Shown here piece by piece: positions 16,386-25,683 of a stretch of 64,000 nt of DNA. The DNA is taken from positions 3,100,001 to 3,164,000 of the forward strand of contig OY760226.1 of NCBI GenBank assembly GCA_963663395.1, given 5' to 3'. The stretch's first letter is position 1; the number at the start of each line of letters is the position of its first letter. The notes under the pieces were generated by a model that saw nothing but the letters and a program-made list of their open reading frames with translations, was not told the DNA's origin and searched no databases. The translations under genes and the position numbers were made by a program. Source of the stretch: Azophilus sp963663395 (lineage in GTDB: Bacteria; Pseudomonadota; Gammaproteobacteria; Pseudomonadales; Azotimanducaceae).

Positions 16386-17441
16386 TCAGGCGATCCGATT
16401 GACCGCCTGTTCCGACTGAGTCAGCGAGCGGTCGATGCGCTCGCGCATTTCTTCGAGGTCGACACCCTCGGTGCTCTTCTTGCCTTCGCAGTAGCGGGCA
16501 TAAACACCATGGACGATGCAGGCCGTCTTCCAGCGGTTGAATCCGACATAGTAATCGAGCCGTGACAGGTCCCGACCCGTGCGCTGCGCATAACGCTCGG
16601 CGAGTTGCGTGCGGCTCGGAAATCCGGCCGGCGCCGTGGCGGCTTCCGGAAGAACCGGCTCCTCATCGCCAGGATCGGGCCAGGGATTGAGGGCATAGGC
16701 CAGGTCGGCCAGCGGGTCACCGAGGGTGGAAATCTCCCAATCCACCACGGCGGCGATGGTGCAGTCCGGCCCGACGAGGCAGTTGTGCAGCCCGTAGTCG
16801 CCGTGCACCACGCGGGCCGGGCCCTGGTCCGGGATATTGGCGAGCAGGAATTCGCGGAGTTCGTGAGCTCGCGGGTCGTCGTACCCGGCCGGTTCGATGG
16901 ACGAGGTCCAGGAGCGGTACCAGGTATTGAGCTGCCGGCCCACGTAGTTCTCCTTCTTGCCGAGCCGGCCGAGACCCACTGCATCCGGGTCTACCGCGTG
17001 CAGGTCGGCCAGCACATCGATGAAGGACATGGCCATCTTGCGCCGTTCATCCTGTGGAACCAGCCGTTCGGTGTTCTCGGAACTGTAGAGGGGATACCCG
17101 TCGACGTGACCCATCACGTAGAACCAGGCGCCCGTCACATCGGGGCTCTCGCAAAATCCAAGCGCCTTCGGCACCGGGACGGGCGTGGGGCCGAGCGCCG
17201 AGATCAGTGCCCATTCGCGGCTCATGTCATGCGCCTTGGGCAGAAGTTGGCCCTGCGGGGGGCGCCTTATCACGGCCTGTTTGTCTTCGATGTCGTCCAG
17301 GCGGTACGTCAGGTTCGAGTGGCCGCCCTCCAGGCGCGTCCAGCGAAAAGGTGGCGTGAGGCCGTCGACATTGCCCCTGATCCATCCTTCTACCGCGTCG
17401 ACGCGATAACCCTCGGGACCCTTGCTCTCGTCATGCTTCAT
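16386..17441 (-). CDS. Phosphotransferase (APH) family protein
   Basis: The 351-residue protein has the kinase-like fold of aminoglycoside phosphotransferases: the nucleotide loop LEGGHSNLTYRL, the Lys-like position in AVIRRPPQG, the Brenner motif HGDYGLHNCLV and the metal-binding DWEISTLGDPLADLAY. It resembles the ACAD10/11 N-terminal kinase type, which occurs with acyl-CoA dehydrogenase genes and phosphorylates hydroxyacyl groups. With CoA genes nearby, that role is more likely than antibiotic resistance; this is inference. The ATG at 17441 gives the usual length. Confidence 0.83.
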   Translation of the reverse strand: MKHDESKGPEGYRVDAVEGWIRGNVDGLTPPFRWTRLEGGHSNLTYRLDDIEDKQAVIRRPPQGQLLPKAHDMSREWALISALGPTPVPVPKALGFCESPDVTGAWFYVMGHVDGYPLYSSENTERLVPQDERRKMAMSFIDVLADLHAVDPDAVGLGRLGKKENYVGRQLNTWYRSWTSSIEPAGYDDPRAHELREFLLANIPDQGPARVVHGDYGLHNCLVGPDCTIAAVVDWEISTLGDPLADLAYALNPWPDPGDEEPVLPEAATAPAGFPSRTQLAERYAQRTGRDLSRLDYYVGFNRWKTACIVHGVYARYCEGKKSTEGVDLEEMRERIDRSLTQSEQAVNRIA

Positions 17442-17492
17442 GGATTGCTTGCCAGTCGATAAGGGCCGGCGCGCGGCCAACGCCGGATGTCA

Positions 17493-19760
17493 TTACTTGG
17501 ACGCAGCGCCGGTGTCAAGACGGGCAGGGGGTTGTTCCCCGCCGTGTGGCGGTGCGCTGCCGGCGTCGCGAGTGTCCGTCGCCAGGTGTTGCCAGAGAAA
17601 CTCGTAAGCGAGCGCCCACATGAAGGCGCTCTGCGCGTTGTCGGCGGCGCCGGCGTGTCCGCCCTCGATGTTCTCGTAGTAGGTAATATCGTGTTCCATG
17701 GCCTCCAGCTTCGCCACCATCTTGCGGGCATGGCCGGGATGCACGCGGTCGTCGCGTGTGGACGTGGTGACCAGTACGGGGGGATACGCCGATTCCGGAT
17801 CCAGGTTGTGATAGGGCGAGAAGCCGCGGATGAACTCCCACTCTTCCGGCACGTCCGGGTCGCCGTATTCCGCCATCCAGCTTGCCCCGGCCAGCAGCAG
17901 GTGATACCGGCGCATGTCGAACAGGGGTACTTGCGCGACGACCGCCCCGAACAGGTCCGGGCGCAGGGTGAGCATGTTGCCGGTGAGCAGGCCGCCGTTG
18001 CTGCCGCCCATGACGCCCAGTTGATGGGCTGTCGTGACTTTCCGGCGGATCAGGTCTTCAGCGACCGCGATGAAGTCGCGATAGGCGAGGGGACGGTTCT
18101 CCTTCAGCGCAGCACGGTGCCAGTCCGGCCCGAACTCGCCGCCGCCGCGAATATTTGCGAGTACATAAGTTCCTCCGGGCTCCAGCCAACCCGCTCCGGC
18201 CAATGTCTGGTAGGCGGGTGTCAGCGAAATCTCGAAGCCGCCGTATCCGTACAGCAGCGTGGGCCCGGGCGCCGTCCTGCCCTTGGGGCCTACCTGGAAG
18301 TAGGGGATGCGGGTGCCGTCGAAGGATGTGGCGAAGTGCTGGGTTACCTGCAATCCGGTGGAATCGAACAGGGCGGGCATTGTTTTCAGCAGTTCGGGGG
18401 CGGCGTATGACGGAGTGGCGTTGGCAATTCCCTCTTTCGCCTGTGAGCCCGAGGTCTGCGAGCCGCTCTCTCCTGCGCGTTGCGACGGTGAGTCCTGCCC
18501 GATGTTCCCGTAGGCGAGGCTGGGCGGCGTCAGGAATCCCTCGATGTGGAGAAAGTAGTCGTCGCCGAGGTCCGCGTCGACGGAGAATGCGTCGATGGAT
18601 TGATGACCCTCGGTGCCCGGGATTGCCCGGCGGCGCCAGCCGGTGGTTGCGGGGGTCAGTACTTCGATGCGGTTTGCGACGTTGTGGAGCGTGTTGAGGA
18701 TCACGTGGTGGCGGGTGAGCGAATACGAGGCCAGCGACGTGATGGGGGTCGGTTCGAACAGGGTGTCGAACTCTCGGCTACCTTTCAGAAACGGCTCGAG
18801 CGCTGCGGTCAGCAGGCTGCCGGCCTTGTAGGTTGTGCCGCCGGCCGTCCAGTCTTCGGTGAGCCGGATATAGAGACGGTCGCGGAACACCGAAATGTTC
18901 GCACTCGTCGGCGCCTCGATGAGAATCAGCTTCCCGTCGCGATGCAGCCAGGTTTCCCGGTTCCAGAAGTCGATGGCGCGGCTGACGAACTCGTGCCCGA
19001 AGTCGTTGCCCAGGTGCGCCCAGGCCGAGACGGAAACGTCCTCCAGCGTACCCTCGAAAAGCACCGGGGAGTCAGCCAGGGCGCTGTTGCGCATCCAGCT
19101 CCTGACGATGCGGGGATAGCCGGATTCGGTAAGCGAGCCTGGTCCGAAGTCGGTGGCGACGAGCAGCCGGTTCGGGCCGCCCCAGGCGACATTGCTCTTT
19201 GCTTCCGGGAGCGTGAAGCCGCCTTTGACGAAGGTCTTCTCGACAAGGTCGAACTCCCGCACCTCGACGGCGTCGGCGCCGCCCCGGGACAGGTAGACCA
19301 GGCAGCGACGAAAGTCCGGCCGTCGAATCTCGGCGCCCTTGAATACCCAGTTCTCGTCTTCCAGCGTCGCCAGTTCATCGATGTCAAGTACCGTTTCCCA
19401 GGTGGGAGACTCCTTGCGGTATTCATCGAGCGTTGTACGCCGCCAAAGCCCCCGGGGGTTCTCGGCATCGCGCCAGAAGTTGTACCAGTGCTCTCCCGCC
19501 TTCGAGATATACGCAATGCGTTCGTCGGAGTCGAGAATGCGTTTGAAGCGATCGCGGCGGGCCTTGAATTCCGCAGCCCCGGCAAGCGCGTCGACGGTGC
19601 GCCGGTTGCGCTCCCCCACCCAGTCCAGGGCCGAGTCGCCGGTTACCTCTTCAAGCCAGAGATAGGGGTCTTTGTCGGCCATGTCGGCAGCGGCAGGCAG
19701 CAGGGCGGTCAGGGCAAAAACAACAAGCAGGCTCCGTACGCAGAGCGTTCCTTTGCGCAA
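17493..19760 (-). CDS. Prolyl oligopeptidase family (S9) serine peptidase, exported
   Basis: The 755-residue protein has an N-terminal signal peptide (VVFALTALLPAAA), a seven-bladed propeller region beginning DPYLWLEEVTG and a C-terminal alpha/beta hydrolase domain. The nucleophile is in GGSNGGLLTG, the Asp in TRDDRVHPGHA and the His in EGGHAGA. It cleaves after proline or basic residues in short peptides. An unusual Ser/Gln/Gly-rich insert lies near 18420-18500. No ATG fits the signal peptide; TTG at 19760 with GGCGAG upstream was chosen. Confidence 0.85.
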   Translation of the reverse strand: MRKGTLCVRSLLVVFALTALLPAAADMADKDPYLWLEEVTGDSALDWVGERNRRTVDALAGAAEFKARRDRFKRILDSDERIAYISKAGEHWYNFWRDAENPRGLWRRTTLDEYRKESPTWETVLDIDELATLEDENWVFKGAEIRRPDFRRCLVYLSRGGADAVEVREFDLVEKTFVKGGFTLPEAKSNVAWGGPNRLLVATDFGPGSLTESGYPRIVRSWMRNSALADSPVLFEGTLEDVSVSAWAHLGNDFGHEFVSRAIDFWNRETWLHRDGKLILIEAPTSANISVFRDRLYIRLTEDWTAGGTTYKAGSLLTAALEPFLKGSREFDTLFEPTPITSLASYSLTRHHVILNTLHNVANRIEVLTPATTGWRRRAIPGTEGHQSIDAFSVDADLGDDYFLHIEGFLTPPSLAYGNIGQDSPSQRAGESGSQTSGSQAKEGIANATPSYAAPELLKTMPALFDSTGLQVTQHFATSFDGTRIPYFQVGPKGRTAPGPTLLYGYGGFEISLTPAYQTLAGAGWLEPGGTYVLANIRGGGEFGPDWHRAALKENRPLAYRDFIAVAEDLIRRKVTTAHQLGVMGGSNGGLLTGNMLTLRPDLFGAVVAQVPLFDMRRYHLLLAGASWMAEYGDPDVPEEWEFIRGFSPYHNLDPESAYPPVLVTTSTRDDRVHPGHARKMVAKLEAMEHDITYYENIEGGHAGAADNAQSAFMWALAYEFLWQHLATDTRDAGSAPPHGGEQPPARLDTGAASK

Positions 19761-19869
19761 CCATCTCGCCTGGAGCGGCAGGCGGTTCCGCGATGGCCGC
19801 CCGGCCGAACGACGAATACGCGCGCCGCGCAGCCGTCGCCCGCCCGGACTCAAACTTCCTCGACCGGCG

Positions 19870-20463
19870 TCAGGACAGACCCCGGCGTTTCAGTTCATCG
19901 GGCATCCGCACCGAGTCGGCCTCCAGGAGGGGGCCGCGCTCCTCGTCGGTGAGTTCTCCGGCGGTATCCTTGGCCATCTTGTCCGAGTCCAGCATGATCC
20001 ACTTTTCCGGGACGATTTCGATGATGACGCGCAAGGGGGAATCCAGGCGCTCTTCGAAGCCGCTCGCGGCTGCTTCTTCTTCAGCGGTCAGCGTTCCTTC
20101 GAAACCGCCGTAGGGGCCCCGCGCCAGCGCCGGGTAGAACCACTTCTTGGTCTCTTCGTCGTCGTGGATGATGGCTCGGCCCTTGAACGTGATGGCGCCG
20201 TTGGGGCCGTCCGGTGCGGACACCCCGCTTACCACCACCGAACAGCGCGGGTCGCGGCGAATGGCGGAGACCCGGTGGCGGTGGACGCCGCAGGTGATCC
20301 AGCCGCGGCCGTCGCGCCATACGAAGGCGTGCACCACGCCTACTGGCCAGCCGTCCTTGGTGGACCAGTTGAAGACGCATTCCCTAGCCTTTGTGAGCAG
20401 TTCCTCGCGCTGATCACTTGTGAATGGATAGATTGAGACTACTTCGTGTTCGGTGCTCGACAT
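19870..20463 (-). CDS. Pyridoxamine 5'-phosphate oxidase-like flavin-binding protein
   Basis: The 197-residue protein has the split beta-barrel pattern of the PNPOx superfamily: ARECVFNWSTKDGWPVGVVHAFVW, then RHRVSAIRRDPRCSVVV and ITFKGRAIIHDDEETKKWFYP. Members bind FMN, F420 or haem and act as reductases or oxidases in the cytoplasm. The ATG at 20463 is preceded by GAGGGAAG. It sits between the peptidase and the glutaminyl cyclase on the same strand, without an obvious functional link. Confidence 0.8.
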   Translation of the reverse strand: MSSTEHEVVSIYPFTSDQREELLTKARECVFNWSTKDGWPVGVVHAFVWRDGRGWITCGVHRHRVSAIRRDPRCSVVVSGVSAPDGPNGAITFKGRAIIHDDEETKKWFYPALARGPYGGFEGTLTAEEEAAASGFEERLDSPLRVIIEIVPEKWIMLDSDKMAKDTAGELTDEERGPLLEADSVRMPDELKRRGLS

Positions 20464-20529
20464 GGTCGCTTCCCTCTTTTCCCGACAAAAAAGCAAGCAT
20501 GCCGCAAAACACGCGGCGGGTTCCAGTCT

Positions 20530-21381
20530 CTACTCGTGCGTCACTTCGATTTCGAACAGCCTGGGCCAGTTTTTGCCCGTGACGAAGAGGCGCCCGGAGT
20601 CGCGGTCGTAGGCGATGCCGTTCAGCACATCCGCACGCGGTCCGCGCATTACCACGGGAAGAATTCCGGACAGATCGAGCCAGCCCCGCACCCGGCCATC
20701 GGCGGGGTCGATGATGGCGATTCGGTCGGTGGGCCAGACGTTTGCCCAGACGTCGCCTTCCACCAGTTCCAACTCGTTCAGGCCGGTGATCGGCAACTCG
20801 CCGTCCCGGACTTCCACGCGGCGGCGCTCCTTGAAATTCCCGGCATCGAGGAAGCGCATTTCGGCGCTGCCGTCGCTCATCACGAGTTCATCGCCCAGGG
20901 TTGCAAGGCCCCAGCCCTCGCCCGAATAGCGGAAGTCGCCGATGGCATCCAGGGTGACCGGGTCGCGCACGATGACTGTTCCCGCTTTCCAGGTCAGTTG
21001 ATACAACCGGCCCCCGGCAAGAGCCAGTCCTTCGCCGAACCGGTTGTCCGGCAGTTCCTGGCGGCGCAGTACCCGGCCGCTTTCGAGGTGAACGACGCGA
21101 ATCGAAGACGTGCCGTAACCCCCGGTACTCTCTACGAGCTTGTCATCGGCCATCAGCAGGCCCTGGGTGAACGCCGATGTGTCGTGGGGGTAGTGGGCGA
21201 CTACGCGATAGGTGTAGTCGACGGTTGTGGGCGCCGGTTCCGTTGCGGCCTGTGCAAACGCCGCCGCGAGCAGCGACAGTGCGATCAATGCGAACTGCCT
21301 GAGAAACCCGGTGCCGGCCTTCGCCGGTACCCTGCATTGGCCCGCCGCCATCACCATGGTGGTCGCTGCCGTTTGTCGCAT
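20530..21381 (-). CDS. Glutaminyl-peptide cyclotransferase (plant/bacterial type), exported
   Basis: The 283-residue protein has an N-terminal hydrophobic signal (FALIALSLLAAAFAQA) and a five-bladed propeller with the family landmarks HDTSAFTQGLL, STGGYG, LPDNRFGEGLA, LYQLTWKAG, GEGWGL and LNELELVEGDVWANVWPTDRI. It converts N-terminal glutamine of peptides to pyroglutamate in the periplasm. The start is uncertain by a few codons; a second ATG follows eight codons later. It is divergent from the SDR at 21504. Confidence 0.88.
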   Translation of the reverse strand: MRQTAATTMVMAAGQCRVPAKAGTGFLRQFALIALSLLAAAFAQAATEPAPTTVDYTYRVVAHYPHDTSAFTQGLLMADDKLVESTGGYGTSSIRVVHLESGRVLRRQELPDNRFGEGLALAGGRLYQLTWKAGTVIVRDPVTLDAIGDFRYSGEGWGLATLGDELVMSDGSAEMRFLDAGNFKERRRVEVRDGELPITGLNELELVEGDVWANVWPTDRIAIIDPADGRVRGWLDLSGILPVVMRGPRADVLNGIAYDRDSGRLFVTGKNWPRLFEIEVTHE

Positions 21382-21465
21382 TATCGGATCCGATCCAATC
21401 GATTTCCGTCATTCAACCGTTTTGACCCCGGTGGGTCCAGCGTCCCGGTCGGAGTGGATCATCTC

Positions 21466-21471
21466 TATAAT
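21466..21471 (+). promoter_or_regulatory. Candidate -10 element before the SDR at 21504
   Basis: The hexamer TATAAT lies 32 bases before the ATG in the 122-base divergent gap. No clear -35 is seen at the right distance, although this is the only strong AT-rich element in the gap. Confidence 0.35.
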
Positions 21472-21503
21472 GCGCCCCTTTTGAGCGCGGGGAGCCATTG
21501 ACA

Positions 21504-22295
21504 ATGCAGGTATCGGACTGGATCGATCTGAGCGGCAAGACAGCACATGTCACCGGCGCCGGCCGGGGCATCGGCGCCGGCATCGCGCGGGCGCTGGCAG
21601 CGGCGGGCGCCAGCGTGGTCGCAAGCGACATCGACGCGGCCGCTGCCGCCAGGGTCGCCGACGAGATTGGAGGCGTGAGCATGGCTCTCGATGTCAGCGA
21701 CCGGGAGGCGGTCGATGCCGCATTGGCGGAAACCGTGGAACGGCTGGGCTCCCTGGACATCATGGTCAACAACGCCGGCGTTTACGATGGCTACGGCGGG
21801 TCGGTCTGCGACATCACCGACGAGATGTGGCGCGGTCTCTGGTCCGTCAACGTGGATGGCCTGTTCTACTGCTGCCGGGCGGCGGCGCGCCTGATGATCG
21901 AAGCGGGCAGGGGCGGGCGCATCATCAATATCGGCTCCACCCAGGCGGTGACCCCCGGGGTCGGAGTTACCTACGATGGCTCCAAGGCGGCGGTTTCCAT
22001 GATCACCAAGGCGCTGGCGCTGGAACTGGCGCCCCACAAGATCAATGTCAACACCCTGGCCCCCGGCCCGACCAGGGTGATGGAGGGGGAGCCGCCGCCG
22101 GTGGACGGGCATCCGCCCCCGCCGACGGGCAACCCGTTGGCCGATACCGTCGCGGATCGAATTGCCCGGCTACCCCTGGGGCATTGGGGCGATCCGATGG
22201 AGCAGGGCAAGGCCGCTGTGTTCCTGGCCTCCGCCATGAGCGACTTCGTCACGGGCATCTATCTTCCCGTGGACGGGGGATGGCTGACCTTGTAG
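21504..22295 (+). CDS. Short-chain dehydrogenase/reductase (SDR)
   Basis: The 263-residue classical SDR has TGAGRGIGAGIARAL, NNAGVYDGYGG, the Ser in NIGSTQAVT and the active-site YDGSK, where many SDRs have YxASK. The C-terminal SDFVTGIYLPVDGGWLTL is the usual ending. A Pro-rich loop, GEPPPVDGHPPPP, replaces the substrate-binding lid and may define a special substrate. GGGGAG lies nine bases before the ATG. It is a single gene with convergent and divergent neighbours. Confidence 0.87.
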   Translation: MQVSDWIDLSGKTAHVTGAGRGIGAGIARALAAAGASVVASDIDAAAAARVADEIGGVSMALDVSDREAVDAALAETVERLGSLDIMVNNAGVYDGYGGSVCDITDEMWRGLWSVNVDGLFYCCRAAARLMIEAGRGGRIINIGSTQAVTPGVGVTYDGSKAAVSMITKALALELAPHKINVNTLAPGPTRVMEGEPPPVDGHPPPPTGNPLADTVADRIARLPLGHWGDPMEQGKAAVFLASAMSDFVTGIYLPVDGGWLTL

Positions 22296-22343
22296 AGGGG
22301 CAAGTCGGCAGCCGCGTTGGGCCTGGATCGTCCCTCGAGCCGC

Positions 22344-22772
22344 TCAAGCGTCCAGGTCGATGACTACCAGGTGCGCATCCAGCCATTCCGGAAGCCACTT
22401 GGGAACATTGGGCCGCAGTCGCAGGAAGACATCGCGTTTGAATTCCGGGTCGTCGAGGACCACACGCGCCCGCCCGGTCAGGGTTTCGCCGCGGATCAGC
22501 AGGGTCACGGGAACGTTGCCGGCGCGCAGCGCACGCCACCAGCGGCCATCGGCGCCTGCAAACACGAGATTGCCTTCGCGCAGGTAGTTGACCGGCAGTG
22601 CCCGGCCGTCGGGGAAGGTCAGCAGCATGACGATGCCGGCCCGTTCTCCCTCGGGGTTCTGGTTTAGTTCCTCGATCACGCGGGGATTCGTGACCAGGGT
22701 GGACATCACTCGGAGGCCGATGAAGGCGACCGCCAGTATCCCGAGAACAATTGCGAGCCATTTCAACCACAT
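22344..22772 (-). CDS. Membrane-anchored small protein, possibly split-barrel flavin-binding type
   Basis: The 142-residue protein has one N-terminal membrane helix (about residues 3-22) and then a beta-rich domain: AGIVMLLTFPDGRALPVNYLREGNLVF, then WWRALRAGNVPVTLLIRGETLTGRARVV. This order recalls deazaflavin-dependent nitroreductase/PNPOx-like small proteins, where a Trp-rich segment precedes the last strands. The resemblance is weak and no cofactor residue can be proven. It lies downstream of the P450 gene on the same strand. Confidence 0.55.
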   Translation of the reverse strand: MWLKWLAIVLGILAVAFIGLRVMSTLVTNPRVIEELNQNPEGERAGIVMLLTFPDGRALPVNYLREGNLVFAGADGRWWRALRAGNVPVTLLIRGETLTGRARVVLDDPEFKRDVFLRLRPNVPKWLPEWLDAHLVVIDLDA

Positions 22773-22897
22773 AACGAATAAAAATTCAGTCCCTTATTAA
22801 ATGGATTGTCTGCTACTGAGCAGGCGAAGAAGTGTACCCGTATCGACAAGCTGCGTGGCGGTTTTCCGGCGAAACCGACGCAGCGCACTGATGTGGA

Positions 22898-24220
22898 TCA
22901 TTCCCGAACGCGTACCGGCAGGTCGGTGATGCCGCGGATGAAATTCGAATAGAGATACTTTGGCTCGCCGACGACCTCCACTTCCCGGAAGCGTTTCAGT
23001 ATCTCCTCCCAGATGATGCCGAGCTGCATTTCCGCGAGGCGGTTGCCCAGGCAGCGGTGGATGCCGAAGCCGAAGGCCAGGTGATTGCGCACCCGCGGGC
23101 GTTCGATCCAGAAGCGGTCGGGTTCGGGGATGTGCTGCTCGTCCCGGTTGCCGGACAGGTACCAGATGCACAGCTTGTCCCACTTGCGGATCTGCTGGCC
23201 GCGAATCTCGGTGTCCGCCATGGCGGTGCGGCACATGTGGGCAACCGGCGACTGCCAGCGGACGATTTCCGGCACCATGTTGGGAATGAGGCCGGGATTG
23301 GCCTTGAGTTTCTCGAACTCGCCGGGGAACTGGTTCAGGGCCAGGACGCCGCCGGAGATGGAATTCCGCGTGGTGTCGTTGCCGCCGACGATGAGCAGCA
23401 GGATGTTGCCCAGGAACTCGCTGGGTGTCATGTTCCGTGTCGCCTCGCCCCGGGCGAGGAAGGAAATAAGGTCTTCGCCCTGGTCGGCCTTCGCCGCGCG
23501 TTCCTGCCAGATGGCGTTGAAGTATTCGAAGCAGGTCCAGAGTTCCTTGAAACCCTCCTCGGCGGTCTCGAAATAGTCAGGGTCGGCAATGCGTTCCACA
23601 GTATCGGACCAGTGGATCAGCTTGTGGCGGTCTTCCTGGGGCACGTCGAACAGCGTCGCCAGCATCTGCCCGGTCAACTCGACGGAGACGCGCCGCACCC
23701 AGTTGAATGTCTCGTCCCGCGGCAACTCGTCCAGGATTCTCGCCGCCCGCTTGCGAATCAGGTCAGCCAGGCGGCCGAGTTTCGACGGCGCGAACATGGG
23801 TGCGACCGCCTTGCGCTGCTGTTCGTGTACCGGCGGGTCGGCCATGATGAACATGGGCAGGTGAAACATGGGGTCCGGCGGCCCTTCGAGGGGCTTGCCG
23901 CCGAGCCGGATGCCGCCGTTGTAGATATCCGACGAAAACAGGTCGTGGTGGGTGTCCACATACTTCACATCGTCGTAACGCATGATCGACCAGAAGGGCC
24001 CGAACTGGCTGTTGGCGCTTTTGTGCACCGGCGACTCGGCGCGCAGCCGCTCGAACCAGGGCAACACCTTGTTTGTCCGGAACAGCTCCGGATGCGCCGG
24101 GTCCATCTCCTCGAGCGGTATGTCCCACGGGTCCCGATCGACATCAATGGCCCAGGCCTGCTGCCATTCCCGGGTGTTCTGCCGGAACGATTCGGCGATT
24201 TCTTCCCGTGTTTCAGGCAT
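22898..24220 (-). CDS. Cytochrome P450, CYP153-like alkane/fatty acid hydroxylase
   Basis: The 440-residue soluble P450 has the I-helix motif VGGNDTTRNS, the K-helix ExxR in PEIVRWQSPVAHM and the haem-binding loop FGFGIHRCLGNRLAEMQ. The segments MADPPVHEQQRKAVAPMFAP, VELTGQMLATLFDVP and MVPEIVRWQ are very like CYP153 terminal hydroxylases of alkanes and fatty acids. CYP153 enzymes need a ferredoxin and a ferredoxin reductase; neither is encoded nearby, so partners must come from elsewhere. CYP153 membership is inferred from motifs. Confidence 0.85.
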   Translation of the reverse strand: MPETREEIAESFRQNTREWQQAWAIDVDRDPWDIPLEEMDPAHPELFRTNKVLPWFERLRAESPVHKSANSQFGPFWSIMRYDDVKYVDTHHDLFSSDIYNGGIRLGGKPLEGPPDPMFHLPMFIMADPPVHEQQRKAVAPMFAPSKLGRLADLIRKRAARILDELPRDETFNWVRRVSVELTGQMLATLFDVPQEDRHKLIHWSDTVERIADPDYFETAEEGFKELWTCFEYFNAIWQERAAKADQGEDLISFLARGEATRNMTPSEFLGNILLLIVGGNDTTRNSISGGVLALNQFPGEFEKLKANPGLIPNMVPEIVRWQSPVAHMCRTAMADTEIRGQQIRKWDKLCIWYLSGNRDEQHIPEPDRFWIERPRVRNHLAFGFGIHRCLGNRLAEMQLGIIWEEILKRFREVEVVGEPKYLYSNFIRGITDLPVRVRE

Positions 24221-24318
24221 ATCGGCAATACTTTCCTGGCAATCCTGCAGGCTCCGCTTTTATCACAGCGGACAGTCTTTCGTCTCGTCCCTTCGACGAA
24301 TGGTGCCGGCGTTTCAGT

Positions 24319-24915
24319 TCAATTGCGGGAAACCGCTTCCGCTAGTGTGTCGCGCAGGAGTTGCGCGCTGCCACCGAAGAAGTGGTCTGCACCCGCGATG
24401 ATGTGAATCCGGGCATCGTTCCAAGCGCCGAGCGTGTCGAGGTCGACAAAGTCGTCGCGCTCGCCCGCGAATACATCCACGGTGCCGGAAGCCGCTGGTT
24501 CAGACAGATCCATGGCTGCGGTCGGTGGTGCTACCAGCAGCACACGCTCAGCGTCGGGGACTTGCGGCAGGGCCCTGCAGACCACGTGAGCACCGAACGA
24601 ATAACCGCCGAGCCACAGCGACTTGACGCCTTGCCCGCGAGCCCAATCAACGACGGCAAGCAGGTCTTCCGCCTCGCCTCGCCCGCTGTCGAATTCGCCC
24701 TCGCTCGCTCCCACGCCCCGAAAATTGAACTTGAGGAAGTTTACGCCATGATCATCGAGGGTCCGGCCGACAAGGTCGAGTACCGCATCGTGCATGCTGC
24801 CGCCATAGAGGGGATGCGGATGACAGAGGATCGCCAGGTTGCTGCCCGGGACTACGGGCGTGCGTAGCAGGGCCTCCAGCGCACCGGCCGGCCCGGCAAT
24901 CGAGAAGGGTTCCAT
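24319..24915 (-). CDS. Alpha/beta hydrolase, short acylamino/dienelactone-type
   Basis: The 198-residue protein has the short alpha/beta hydrolase form: LCHPHPLYGGSM with the oxyanion His-Pro, NFRGVGASEG, the nucleophile in GGYSFGAHV, an Asp in DVFAGERDDFVD and the catalytic His in AGADHFFGG. COG2945-type predicted hydrolases look the same. It would hydrolyse a small ester or thioester in the cytoplasm. It is the next gene upstream of the P450, with a 98-base gap; the ATG at 24915 gives the family length. Confidence 0.82.
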   Translation of the reverse strand: MEPFSIAGPAGALEALLRTPVVPGSNLAILCHPHPLYGGSMHDAVLDLVGRTLDDHGVNFLKFNFRGVGASEGEFDSGRGEAEDLLAVVDWARGQGVKSLWLGGYSFGAHVVCRALPQVPDAERVLLVAPPTAAMDLSEPAASGTVDVFAGERDDFVDLDTLGAWNDARIHIIAGADHFFGGSAQLLRDTLAEAVSRN

Positions 24916-25047
24916 CCGCCGAGCATACAGGTTTGCCGAAGACCGGTGAATTCGCCGCCGCGTCGGCATGCCGGCGTCGAGTGCTGGCGCGCCCTTTTAC
25001 CCCGCTGCAGCGTTATTCGGGGGCAAATCGCTCGTTTTGCACAGTTG

Positions 25048-25581
25048 CTAACCAGCGGTCGCGCCTTTCAGCGCGTCGACGAACTTCTCACCCTGGTCGA
25101 CGCTTATGAGCAGTGCCGTGCTCCCGTCGAACGGAACGTAAGCGGCACTTGACCGTGTTGTTAGCGCGAGCCGCGCTCGATGGCCGTTTTTCAGCCTGAA
25201 GTGTCCCAACCAATAGCCCGGTACGCCCAGCCCGTTCGTGCGGATCGCCGGCTTCAGTTCATGGTGTGACTCGAGGTTCAGGATCTTGGTGCGCTCTGCA
25301 TCGATCGAGTCGAGGGGGATCGCTACGGAGTAGATTGGCACTTGCAGCCGGATCGAGCCGCCTTCGATCGTGACGTTCGAGTGGAAAGCGCCCCACAGGA
25401 AATAAGCGAACGCGCCTGCCAACGCCATTACCAGCGCTGCCGAACCGCGCACCGTCCAGGCGGGCCAGGCCTCAGGGCCATCGAAGAACAACAGGCGAAC
25501 GCCTATCGCCAGGCAGCCGAGGGCGATTGCCGCCAGAAGCAATGTGGCCGTTTTCTGTGGGGGAACTATGGCAAACGACAT
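25048..25581 (-). CDS. Bacterial PH-domain (bPH_5-like) membrane protein
   Basis: The 177-residue protein has two N-terminal membrane helices (about residues 10-32 and 40-60) and a C-terminal domain with VTIEGGSIRLQVPIYSVAIPLDSI, then RTNGLGVPGYWLGHFRLKNG and LALTTRSSAAYVPF. This is the pattern of bacterial PH domains (PF10882-like) of unknown function. It stands alone between the small hydrolase gene and the LLM operon on the opposite strand. Confidence 0.68.
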   Translation of the reverse strand: MSFAIVPPQKTATLLLAAIALGCLAIGVRLLFFDGPEAWPAWTVRGSAALVMALAGAFAYFLWGAFHSNVTIEGGSIRLQVPIYSVAIPLDSIDAERTKILNLESHHELKPAIRTNGLGVPGYWLGHFRLKNGHRARLALTTRSSAAYVPFDGSTALLISVDQGEKFVDALKGATAG

Positions 25582-25651
25582 TGGCACTCCGGGGATCGGC
25601 GCCGGCGGCATCTTGCGCGGTCGATTGACGTGCCGAATTCCACGCCTTTAA

Positions 25652-25667
25652 TATAACGCCTGTTATG
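25652..25667. promoter_or_regulatory. Palindromic operator, probable TetR site 1
   Basis: The sequence is TATAAC-GCCT-GTTATG, with arms that pair over five bases around a 4-base spacer. It ends 16 bases before the ATG of the LLM gene that starts the operon containing tetR. The same palindrome with perfect six-base arms occurs at 28527-28542, before the TonB receptor gene. Such pairs are usual for autoregulated TetR repressors; binding is inferred. Confidence 0.65.
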
Positions 25668-25683
25668 TTTCCGCCGATTGCAC

